A stretch of 64,000 nt of DNA, taken from contig NZ_VFPO01000001.1 in the NCBI RefSeq assembly GCF_006716765.1, positions 6,634,001 to 6,698,000 on the forward strand, read 5' to 3'. Each line of letters starts with the position of its first letter. The stretch's first letter is position 1. Made by a program: the position numbers and the translations under genes. This document shows positions 1 to 6,861 of this stretch, piece after piece. This DNA comes from Actinomadura hallensis. Its GTDB lineage: Bacteria; Actinomycetota; Actinomycetes; Streptosporangiales; Streptosporangiaceae. The notes beneath the pieces were generated by a model. The model made no database searches. It was given only the letters and a program-made list of their open reading frames with translations, and was not told the origin of the DNA.

Positions 1-711
1 CGCCGCCACCATCGGCGCGATCGCGAGGACGTCGTTGTGCGCGCCGGCGATGAGGTGGAACAGCACGAGCGGGTTGCACGTCCACAGCAGCGCCGTGCGG
101 AGCCGCCGCTCCTCGCTCCGCGCCGTCCGGTAGAGGATCAGCGCGGTCGCCGCGAACGCGAGCGTGTTGGCGACCGACAGGACGAACACGGTCAGCCGCA
201 CCGATCCGCCGCCGATCCACGCGGCGAGCGCCTGCTCCCCCGTCGCGATCGGCCCGTACACCGACGGGGTGGTGCGCCACTCCTCCGGCGCGCCCGCGAC
301 GGGGTCGTGCGACAGCTCGGCGGCGCTGGTCTCGTACGGGTCGTGGCCCGTCGCCGCCATCCGCCCGTAGGAGGCGTAGTTCAGGTGGTCGGTGGACCCG
401 ACCGGCGGCATCATCATGAACGCGACGGCCGCCAGCATCCCGGCGGCGGCCACCGGCAGCGCCCGCACCCGCCAGCCCCGGCGGACGGCGGCGAGGCACA
501 GCCCCAGCCCGGCCGTGCCCGCCGCGACGCCCGCGGCGACGAGCCCGATCACCAGGTGCGGCGTCGGGCGGAGCGTCAGCGAGTACGGCGGTTCGGCGGC
601 GGCGCCGCCCAGTTCGGGCTGGAAGACGGACGGGCCCATCAGCGCGGTGAGCAGGAAGCACGCGAGGCTGATGCCGATGCCGCACAGCCCGCCCGTCCCG
701 AGACGGGTCAC
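1..711 (-). CDS. Polyprenol-phosphomannose-dependent mannosyltransferase-like membrane protein, partial
   Basis: The first 237 codons of a polytopic membrane protein run off the left edge of the window. The start is a GTG at 711 that shares a GTGA with the stop of the upstream glycosyltransferase, so the two genes are translationally coupled. Visible features are an N-terminal hydrophobic helix, a loop reading DHLNYASYGRMAATGHDPYE, then WRTTPSVYGPIATGEQA and further hydrophobic segments. This is the layout of MptA/MptB-type alpha-1,6-mannosyltransferases (GT-C fold), which use polyprenol-phosphate-mannose outside the membrane. The family call rests on these loops. The exact acceptor cannot be judged, and the C-terminus is missing. 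Confidence 0.75.
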   Translation of the reverse strand, partial: MTRLGTGGLCGIGISLACFLLTALMGPSVFQPELGGAAAEPPYSLTLRPTPHLVIGLVAAGVAAGTAGLGLCLAAVRRGWRVRALPVAAAGMLAAVAFMMMPPVGSTDHLNYASYGRMAATGHDPYETSAAELSHDPVAGAPEEWRTTPSVYGPIATGEQALAAWIGGGSVRLTVFVLSVANTLAFAATALILYRTARSEERRLRTALLWTCNPLVLFHLIAGAHNDVLAIAPMVAA

Positions 712-1439
712 CGGCGGCGGCCGCGCAGGCGGTCCACGCCGCGGGCGACCGCCGGTTCGCGGGCGGCGAGGGCCCGCGCCACGTCCCGGAACTGCCGGGC
801 GCGGTGCAGCTGGGAGCGCCAGTCCGTCCCGGTGGCGCGGTGGGCGAGCGGCACCTCGACCTCCCGTACCCGGAAGCCCTGGCGCAGCAGGTCGATGGTG
901 AGGGCCGTCTCCACGCCGAAGCCGGGGGCGAGCGGCAGCGCGGCGTCGAACGCGGCGCGGGTCAGGCAGCGCTGCCCGTTGAGGGGGGCGGTGGCCTCCC
1001 ACCCGGTGGCGCGGCGGATCCCGTCGCGGGACAGCCGGACGACGAACCCGTGCCCGCCGAGCTTCACCGTCGTGGTGAACACGGCGATGGTCATGTCGGC
1101 CTCGCCGGCCCGCACCGGTTCGGTGAGCGGCGCGGCGTCACGGGCGGTCTCGGCGAGGTCGGCGTCGAGGAACAGCAGGTGGCGCGGCTGGTCGCGGCCG
1201 TCGTCGAGGAGCCGGACGGCTTCGGCGCCGGTCTCCATTGCGGCGCCCTTGCCGCGGTTGCGGCTGTGCCGGACGACCTTCGCCCCGGCCTCGCGGGCGA
1301 CCCGGCCGGTGCCGTCGGACGAGCCGTCGTCGACCACCACGACCAGGTCGGCGCCGGGGAGTTCGTGCGCGGCCTTGACGGTGGCCGCGATGCGGTCGGC
1401 TTCGTCCTTGGCCGGGATGATCACCGCTACGTCCTGCAT
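708..1439 (-). CDS. Family 2 glycosyltransferase
   Basis: This 243-residue soluble GT-A protein starts at an ATG. It begins VAVIIPAKDEADRIAAT and has the nucleotide-binding VVVDDGSSDGT (about residues 33-43), the GKGAAMETG segment and a metal-binding LFLDADLAET (about 88-97). Length and motifs fit dolichol/polyprenol-phosphate sugar synthases and glucosyl-3-phosphoglycerate-type enzymes. It has no membrane helix. Because it overlaps a polyprenol-mannose-dependent transferase by 4 bp, it may make the lipid-linked sugar donor or a precursor for it; that link is inferred from context only. Confidence 0.8.
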   Translation of the reverse strand: MQDVAVIIPAKDEADRIAATVKAAHELPGADLVVVVDDGSSDGTGRVAREAGAKVVRHSRNRGKGAAMETGAEAVRLLDDGRDQPRHLLFLDADLAETARDAAPLTEPVRAGEADMTIAVFTTTVKLGGHGFVVRLSRDGIRRATGWEATAPLNGQRCLTRAAFDAALPLAPGFGVETALTIDLLRQGFRVREVEVPLAHRATGTDWRSQLHRARQFRDVARALAAREPAVARGVDRLRGRRR

Positions 1440-1626
1440 ATCGGCGATCGTAGCCGGGCGGGCCCGGCCCTCGGGGGCGGCCGCCGTGAACGACCCCGCC
1501 GTTTTCCGGGCCGTCGCGTACGCGTCGAGGCCCTGTCACCCCCGCCCGGACGCGCGGGGACGCCGCACCGCCCCCCGGCCGGGTACGGGAAAGCGGCCGC
1601 CGCCGGGCGGGCCCGGTGCGCGGCCT

Positions 1627-1671
1627 GTCGTTCTGGTCGTTCTGGTCGGTCGGGTCGTTCCGGTGGGTCGG
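1627..1671. repeat. Five imperfect 9-bp tandem repeats
   Basis: Five head-to-tail 9-mers run from 1627: GTCGTTCTG twice, then GTCGGTCGG, GTCGTTCCG and GTGGGTCGG. They end one base before the stop codon of the anti-sigma antagonist gene (1673), so on that strand they form the start of its 3' untranslated region. The rest of the 1440-1672 gap shows nothing recognisable. Confidence 0.6.
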
Positions 1672-1672
1672 G

Positions 1673-2017
1673 TCAGCGGGCGTCCATGGCGGGCGCCGCG
1701 TCGGTCACGGTGAACACCGTGTCGAGGCCGGTGACCTGGAGGATGCGCTTCACGGCCGGGCGCGGCGCGGCGAGTTCCAGCGAGCCGCCCTGCTCCTTGA
1801 GCCGCTTCATGGCGGCAAGGAGCACGTTCATGCCGGTCGAGTCGCAGAACTCGACACCGCTCAGGTCGACCACGATGCGGTCGACCTTCTCGCGCAGGAG
1901 ACCCGCGAGGGCCGCCTGCAGCCTGGGCGCGGTGTACAGGTCCAGCTCACCCACCGCCGTGACGACGGTGTGACCCTCCTGAGACGCGGTCGAGACGTTT
2001 AGCTCCACGTCCGGCAC
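1673..2017 (-). CDS. Anti-sigma factor antagonist (STAS domain)
   Basis: This is a single STAS-domain protein of 114 residues. It contains VVTAVGELDLYTAPRLQ, then VVDLSGVEFCDSTGMNVLL. The Ser of DSTG is the residue phosphorylated by RsbW-type kinases in SpoIIAA, RsbV and BldG proteins. The protein would sequester an anti-sigma factor when unphosphorylated. The likely start is GTG 2017; a second in-frame GTG at 2008 (reading VELNVSTAS, as in BldG homologues) is equally plausible because neither has a strong ribosome-binding site. No kinase gene is adjacent; an RsbW-type ATPase lies about 9 kb away. Confidence 0.85.
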   Translation of the reverse strand: MPDVELNVSTASQEGHTVVTAVGELDLYTAPRLQAALAGLLREKVDRIVVDLSGVEFCDSTGMNVLLAAMKRLKEQGGSLELAAPRPAVKRILQVTGLDTVFTVTDAAPAMDAR

Positions 2018-2218
2018 ACTATCTCGGGAACGGCCCGCGGGCCAGACAGTTCGCCAAGTCGCCGGTGGCGCGGGCGTGTCGTCACGCGGGCGGTCCACAC
2101 GCTTTGAGAACTACGCACCGTGATGTCATGATCTCGCCGTCGGTGATGTCCGTGGCCGGTCCGGTGTTCTCCCCCGGTTCCCGCCTCGCGGGGACCCCGA
2201 GTAGGAGAGGCTGAGCAG

Positions 2219-2596
2219 GTGCAACAGCGGCATGGGCCGGAGGCCGACCCCAGAGAGGCCCGGCTTCGCGAACGCCTGGAGGCGATCCGCGCGCGGTCCG
2301 CGAAGTCCAGTTCGTGGCGATCGTCCACCCAGTACCTTTCGCGGCTGATGAACCGGGACGGCTTCGTCCCGGTCAAGGCGCGCCTGGCCCGCGAGGACCT
2401 CCTCTTCCTCGCCGGCGCCAGGGAGGAGGTCATCATGTTCGCCGAGCTGGGCGTCCGGCTGCTCGACCTGCATCGGCCGCAGGAGTCCGGCGGCATCAGC
2501 AGCGACCCCGCCAGCCCGCTCCGCCGCTGCCGCGCCTGCATGTCGCGGTGGCCCTGCCCCACCTTCCGCGCGATCGACGAGACGCTGAGCCGCTGA
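2219..2596 (+). CDS. Conserved hypothetical protein with Cys-rich C-terminus
   Basis: This 125-residue protein starts at GTG 2219, with AGGAGAGG upstream as ribosome-binding site. The N-terminal half is charged and helical (ADPREARLRERLEAIRAR). The C-terminal end carries three Cys in RRCRACMSRWPCPTFRAI, a tail seen in many small actinobacterial proteins of unknown role; the spacing could allow metal binding. It is transcribed divergently from the STAS gene and has no signal peptide or membrane helix. Function unknown. Confidence 0.7.
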   Translation: MQQRHGPEADPREARLRERLEAIRARSAKSSSWRSSTQYLSRLMNRDGFVPVKARLAREDLLFLAGAREEVIMFAELGVRLLDLHRPQESGGISSDPASPLRRCRACMSRWPCPTFRAIDETLSR

Positions 2597-2656
2597 CCGC
2601 CCCACCGTCCGCCCGGCCCCGACGGCCGTCCCGGCGGGACCTTCCTCACCCAGCTG

Positions 2657-3040
2657 ATGAAGTACCGCTTCGACGTCGAGGACCTGGTGGCGCCGGTGGT
2701 CGCGGCGGCCGTCGCCGGCCTGCGCGTCGCGATGGCCGCGAAGAGCCTCGCGCCGACCCGCCCCTCCGGCCCGCCGTTCCCGCAACCGGGTGCGGGCGCA
2801 CCCCCGTATCCCGGACAGCCCCCGTATCCCGCACAGCCGCCGCATCCCGGTCAGCCGCCGCATCCCGGTCAGCCGCCGCATCCCGGTCAGCCGCAGGGGC
2901 CCCCTCAGATGCCGCCGCCCGCCCCGGGCCCTGGAGGCCCCCCCTCAGGGTCATCCCCCATCCCACGGTGGGGGATGACCGGGGAAGAGTCCTCCCAGAG
3001 GGTGATGACCGCCCGCCGGTCGAGCGCCTACGGTGAAGTC
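2657..3040 (+). other. Pro-rich open frame in phase with the next small membrane gene
   Basis: An ATG at 2657 opens a frame that continues without a stop into the membrane gene at 3041. The first 40 codons (MKYRFDVEDLVAPVVAAAVA) have almost pure G/C third positions, which argues for real coding. The next 40 are a Pro/Gln repeat (HPGQPP repeated three times by 18-bp DNA duplications at roughly 2838-2893). The frame then crosses a 32-base perfect hairpin. It may be a separate small gene whose stop is lost, or an N-terminal extension of the 3041 product. There is no convincing ribosome-binding site. Confidence 0.35.
2949..2980 (+). promoter_or_regulatory. Perfect 12-bp inverted repeat (hairpin)
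   Basis: GGTCATCCCCCA (2949-2960) and TGGGGGATGACC (2969-2980) are exact reverse complements around an 8-base loop. The hairpin lies 60 bp before the start of the small membrane gene. No T-run follows, so it looks more like an operator or RNA stem than a classical terminator. Confidence 0.6.
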
Positions 3041-3211
3041 ATGGGTAAGACGATTCTGACCATCCTCGGTGTGGTCCTCGCGGTGTGGCTCGTGATGACC
3101 GTCATCGGCGCGATCATCTCGATGCTGAAGTTCTTCTTCTTCATCGGACTCGTCGCCGTGATGGTGGTACTTGCCGTGACCGTCGTGTCCAAGATGTCAA
3201 AAAGTAACTAG
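3041..3211 (+). CDS. Small membrane protein (56 aa)
   Basis: From ATG 3041 the product is almost entirely hydrophobic. There are two predicted membrane helices (about residues 4-27 and 31-50) around a KFFFF turn, and a short basic tail ending SKMSKSN. Short two-helix proteins of this kind are common in actinobacteria and have no assigned function. A longer in-frame start at 2657 exists, but the short form has normal composition and is preferred. The gene is followed closely by the acyl-CoA synthetase. Confidence 0.6.
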   Translation: MGKTILTILGVVLAVWLVMTVIGAIISMLKFFFFIGLVAVMVVLAVTVVSKMSKSN

Positions 3212-3307
3212 CGAACTCCGCGCGACCCCCTTGCCGTGGTGCCGCCGATAGCCGCATGATGCCGGAACACCTGGATGAACAGGCGGTTATCGGCGAAGGG
3301 GCATATC

Positions 3308-4864
3308 GTGCCGGGTCTAACTGAGGTACTGCGCGAACGCGCGAGCACGCATCCTGACCGCATCGCGTACATCGCGGGCGACACCGAGATCAGCTTCGGC
3401 GACTTCGACCGCCGCGTCGACCGGGTCGCATCGGCGCTGAAGGCCGCGGGCGTCGGTCACGGCGACCGGGTGGCCATACTCGACAAGAACTCGCTCGAAT
3501 ACGCGGAGCAGTTGTTCGCCGCGGCGCGCATAGGCGCCGCGCAGGTTCCGGTGAACTACCGGCTCGCGCCGGACGAGGTCGCCTACATCGTCAACGACGC
3601 GAAGGCGAAGGTCTTCATCGTCGGGCCCGAGTTCGTTCCCGTCCTGGACGCCATCGCCGACAAGCTGGAGCACACCGACCTCACCGTGGTCATCAACGGC
3701 GGGGACACCAAGTACCAGGACTACGCGGCCTGGATCGACTCCGCGGAGGTGACCCGGCCGGAGTACGAGCCCGCCACGTCGGACGTGTTCGTCCAGCTCT
3801 ACTCGTCGGGCACCACGGGACGCCCCAAGGGCGTCATGCTGACGCACGACAACTTCCTCGCCGCCCTCACGGTCACCAACGACGTGTGGGAGATCGACGA
3901 GTCGTCCGTCCTGATGATCGCCATGCCGATGTACCACGTGGCGGGCAACGTCCTCACGGTCTCGTCCGTGTACAACGGCCTCGCCGGCGTGATCGCGCGC
4001 GAGCCGGACCCGACGCTGATCGCCAAGGGCATCGAGAAGCACAAGGTCACGCACATCTTCCTCGTCCCGGTCCTGCTGCAGTTCATGCAGCTGATCCCGG
4101 AGGTCGCCGAGGCGGACATGTCGAGCCTCAAGCTGCTGCTCTACGGCGCGTCCCCGATCAGCGAGGACGTGCTGCGCGGCGCGATGCGGATGCTGCCGCA
4201 CACCGAGTTCATGCAGGTGTACGGGCTCACGGAGGTCACCGGGGCGATCACCATGCTGCCGCCCGAGGACCACGACCCGGACGGCCCGAACGCCCACCGG
4301 CTGCGCAGCGCCGGCCTGCCCAACGCCAACACCAAGATCAAGATCGTGGACCCGGCGACGCAGGAGGAGGTCCCGGTCGGTCAGGTCGGGGAGATCGTCT
4401 GCCAGACCCCGCAGAACATGAAGGGGTACTGGAACATGCCCGAGGCGACCGAGTCCGCCCTGTCCGAGGACAACTGGTTCCGGACCGGCGACGTCGGCTA
4501 CCTGGACGAGGACGGCTACCTCTACATGCACGACCGGGTCAAGGACATGATCATCTCGGGCGGGGAGAACATCTACCCCGCCGAGGTCGAGAACGTCCTG
4601 ATGAGCCACCCGGCCGTCACCGACTGCGCGGTGATCGGCGTCCCGTCCGAGAAGTGGGGCGAGACCCCGAAGGCCCTCGTCGTGCTGTCCGAGGACGTGT
4701 CCGAGAAGGAGATCATCGACTTCTGCCGCGAGCGCCTGGCGCACTTCAAGTGCCCGACCTCCGTGGAGCGCCGCGACGAGATCCCCCGCAACCCCACGGG
4801 CAAGATTCTCAAGCGCGAACTCCGCGAACCCTACTGGGAGGGCCAGGAGCGCTCCGTCCACTGA
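3308..4864 (+). CDS. Long-chain acyl-CoA synthetase (AMP-forming)
   Basis: This ANL-superfamily enzyme of 518 residues activates a fatty or other carboxylic acid to acyl-AMP and then acyl-CoA. Visible are the P-loop YSSGTTGRPKG, the adenylation motif YGLTEVTG, the hinge RTGDVGYLDEDG, GGENIYPAEVE and the C-terminal catalytic Lys in NPTGKILK. The GTG at 3308 has GAAGGGG six bases upstream and is preferred to an ATG at 3275 that lacks a ribosome-binding site. The protein is cytosolic. It is a single gene closed by a strong terminator; the substrate is not deducible. Confidence 0.9.
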   Translation: MPGLTEVLRERASTHPDRIAYIAGDTEISFGDFDRRVDRVASALKAAGVGHGDRVAILDKNSLEYAEQLFAAARIGAAQVPVNYRLAPDEVAYIVNDAKAKVFIVGPEFVPVLDAIADKLEHTDLTVVINGGDTKYQDYAAWIDSAEVTRPEYEPATSDVFVQLYSSGTTGRPKGVMLTHDNFLAALTVTNDVWEIDESSVLMIAMPMYHVAGNVLTVSSVYNGLAGVIAREPDPTLIAKGIEKHKVTHIFLVPVLLQFMQLIPEVAEADMSSLKLLLYGASPISEDVLRGAMRMLPHTEFMQVYGLTEVTGAITMLPPEDHDPDGPNAHRLRSAGLPNANTKIKIVDPATQEEVPVGQVGEIVCQTPQNMKGYWNMPEATESALSEDNWFRTGDVGYLDEDGYLYMHDRVKDMIISGGENIYPAEVENVLMSHPAVTDCAVIGVPSEKWGETPKALVVLSEDVSEKEIIDFCRERLAHFKCPTSVERRDEIPRNPTGKILKRELREPYWEGQERSVH

Positions 4865-4876
4865 CCCGGCCAGTAC

Positions 4877-4907
4877 AAGGGCGCCCCGGTCGAACCGGGG
4901 CGCCCTT
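4877..4907 (+). terminator. Intrinsic terminator after acyl-CoA synthetase
   Basis: AAGGGCGCCCCGGT (4877-4890) and ACCGGGGCGCCCTT (4894-4907) form a 14-bp perfect stem with a 3-base loop. It lies 13 bp past the stop codon and is followed by a pyrimidine run. Confidence 0.85.
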
Positions 4908-5547
4908 CCCTTTCCCCGAACAGCACCCGCCCGCCACGACGAGGATTTCACCCGCAACGAGAAAGCGGACCGCGATTCACCGGACGCCCAACCAGCCGCA
5001 CGCAGCGACCACCGAGGCGCCTGCAAACCAGATCGCAAAAGCCGGCGACCGCGCGCAGCTCCCACAGAAGAAGGCCACCCGACACCCGACGCCTTGGCAC
5101 CGCGAAATGACCCGAGCGCGGTTCACGCGCCCCCGCAACCTCGACGGCCCGCATCACGCCCGAGGGAGAAACCGAGCGAAGCGAGATCCCACCGCGCACC
5201 GAACCTCCTGGCTTGAGCCGAAGCGATGCAGCGGAATGCACAAAGGCACCCGACACGAGACAGACGCACCGGACGCAAGACCACTGATGCGATGACCTCA
5301 CCCGTCATGCACCCACGGCGCTGACCTAGACGCTGCAATCACGCCCGCAGGCAGGTACACGAAACAGACCCCGTCCGCGAAGCGAGCCCCGCTCCAAGCC
5401 GAACGGGAAACCGAGCGAAGCGAGACCACCGCGGAGCGAGCCTCCTGCGTTGAGCCGGAGCAACGCACCGGACGGCAGGGTCACTGAGCGCGGCGGACCT
5501 CAACCGTTCTCTGCGACCGCGAGCCCTGCGGGCGAGGGCGACGCGGC
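4908..5547. repeat. Intergenic island with degenerate repeat modules
   Basis: No reading frame here has the G/C third-position signature of the neighbours. The stretch holds at least two related modules, 5166-5235 and 5405-5472. Both contain GAAACCGAGCGAAGCGAGA, then CCTCCTG, then TTGAGCCG followed by a variant of GCGATGCAGCGGA. The same words recur in the better-conserved element at 5548-5794. The island looks like accumulated, decaying copies of one intergenic element. Confidence 0.6.
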
Positions 5548-5794
5548 GGAAGGCGCTCCAGCGCCTGAAGCGACGCGGCACGGACCTGCAGGCCCCTTAC
5601 GCGACGACCTCAGCCACCGCAGCAACCACGCGCCGACCTCAACGCCTGCGATCGCGTCCGAAGGCAGGTTTCGAGCCTGCGAGAAACCTGATCGCGTAGC
5701 GAGCCTCTAGGCGAGCCGGAGCGATGCAGCGATCGCGCGCATTGCCCGTTGAAGGGAGGGCCCCCAGGGCCCGACCGCCGAGGGCAATGCAATC
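5548..5794 (-). repeat. Dispersed structured intergenic element, copy A
   Basis: This element aligns without gaps to 45413-45659. The core 5601-5794 matches at 182 of 194 positions. Stems visible in both copies are AGGCGC-N4-GCGCCT, CAGGTTTC (5665-5672) with GAAACCTG (5683-5690), GGGCCC-CCA-GGGCCC (5758-5772), and ATTGCCC (5741-5747) with GGGCAAT (5782-5788). In the other copy the last stem is AGTTCCC with GGGAACT, so two base pairs have changed on both sides. The element abuts the stop codon (5793) of the minus-strand gene, so as RNA it would lie in that gene's 3' UTR. Confidence 0.8.
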
Positions 5795-6683
5795 AAACAT
5801 GAAATCTCACCGCTGCGGAGAGGGGGCGGTGGTCGGAGGCCTTGTTGCGGGTGTCGGGGACGCTGCAGGAGACGGCGGCGGAGGGGGTGGTGAAGAGGTA
5901 GTCGGTTTTGTCGACGGCGGTGCCCTGCCAGTTCTGCCGGGTGTTGGCGCCGGTGCGGGAGGTGCCCGTCTGGTCGCATTCGGCGTAGGTCTCGTAGAGG
6001 GGGTCGAGGGCGGGGCTGTGGGGGGTGTCGGCGAGGTCGCCGCCGACGAGGACGCGGCCGGTTCCGGCGAGGTCGGTGAGGGCGTCGGCCTGCTTGCGGC
6101 GCGCTTCGGTGTTCTCGGCGGGGTCGAGTTGGGTGACGCAGATGCGGGTCGTCCAGGTGGGGACGTCTCCGCAGAGGGCGATCGGGGCGCGGCCGGTCGT
6201 GGCGGGCAGTTCGGTCGTCGTGGTTCCGGTGAGTTCGGCGTCGGTGCCGACGGCGACGCCGAGGCGGCCCTGGTCTTGGACGCAGGTGGGGCCGTTGGGC
6301 AGCGGTGCGAAGGCCCAGCTCCAGCTCTTCATGGTCTTCTTGAAGCCGCGGACGTGGCCTTCGCAGACTCTCTGGAGGAGGACGGCGTTCGTGCTGACCT
6401 TGCGTCCGCCGACCTCGGTGGCGTTCATCCGTGCGGTGATCTTCTTGCCGAGGGCGGCGGGGTCGGCGCCGAGGGGGCACCCGGGTTCGGCGTTGCCGCA
6501 GACGTTCCAGGTCATCGCGTGGATGGTGACGGGGTCCGGGTCGGGTTCGGCGGCTCCGTCGGCGAACGCGGGGGCTCCGTCGCCCGTGAGGTCCTCGATT
6601 CCGGCGCCGGTGGCGGCGGCGCCGACGACGACGGCGGCGGCGGCGACCGAAAAAAGGGGGATCAGGGCGCGGGGGGCTCGCAC
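5793..6683 (-). CDS. Secreted endonuclease/exonuclease/phosphatase-fold protein
   Basis: This 296-residue protein has an N-terminal signal-like helix (RALIPLFSVAAAAVVVGAAA) followed by an Ala/Asp-rich linker. Family motifs of the EEP fold are MTWNVCGN near residue 57, GRLGVAVGTDAEL, the active-site-like VGGDLADTPHSPAL and the terminal SDHRPLSAAV with the catalytic His. The usual LQE metal-binding Glu is replaced: the segment reads AVLLQRVCEGHV. Hydrolysis may therefore be weakened or use the nearby Glu. Several Cys pairs suit an exported protein. It could act on nucleic acid, phosphoinositide or sphingomyelin-like substrates; the sequence does not say which. Confidence 0.75.
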   Translation of the reverse strand: MRAPRALIPLFSVAAAAVVVGAAATGAGIEDLTGDGAPAFADGAAEPDPDPVTIHAMTWNVCGNAEPGCPLGADPAALGKKITARMNATEVGGRKVSTNAVLLQRVCEGHVRGFKKTMKSWSWAFAPLPNGPTCVQDQGRLGVAVGTDAELTGTTTTELPATTGRAPIALCGDVPTWTTRICVTQLDPAENTEARRKQADALTDLAGTGRVLVGGDLADTPHSPALDPLYETYAECDQTGTSRTGANTRQNWQGTAVDKTDYLFTTPSAAVSCSVPDTRNKASDHRPLSAAVRFHV

Positions 6684-6823
6684 TCGTTCTCCAGAGGGGG
6701 TGTCAGCGGGGATGACAGCGAGATTTCACCACAACAAGATCGCTTATGCCAGCGATTCACGACCAGTCGGTCATGCCAGGTGTGGACTACCCGATATGGC
6801 GATATGTGCGGCCCCAGGGTAAA

Positions 6824-6855
6824 GGGGGCCCGGTGGGCGTTCCCACCGGGCCCCC
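6824..6855 (-). terminator. Terminator downstream of tuf
   Basis: GGGGGCCCGGTGGG (6824-6837) and CCCACCGGGCCCCC (6842-6855) form a 14-bp perfect stem with a 4-base loop. It begins 6 bp after the stop of the EF-Tu gene on the minus strand, which continues into TTTACCC. Confidence 0.8.
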
Positions 6856-6861
6856 TCCCCG

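Noticed and set aside
37..1713. Large plus-strand open frame at the left edge
   Set aside because: It is antisense to two glycosyltransferase genes with clear motifs. The plus-strand product is compositionally random.
4908..5792. Short plus- and minus-strand frames in the intergenic island
   Set aside because: They have mixed third-position composition, no ribosome-binding sites and no recognisable domains, and they overlap repeated non-coding modules.
5548..5794. Insertion sequence or MITE with terminal inverted repeats
   Set aside because: No transposase, no terminal inverted repeats at the ends of the homology and no target-site duplication could be seen. The internal covarying stem argues for a folded element rather than a simple MITE, although mobility is not excluded.
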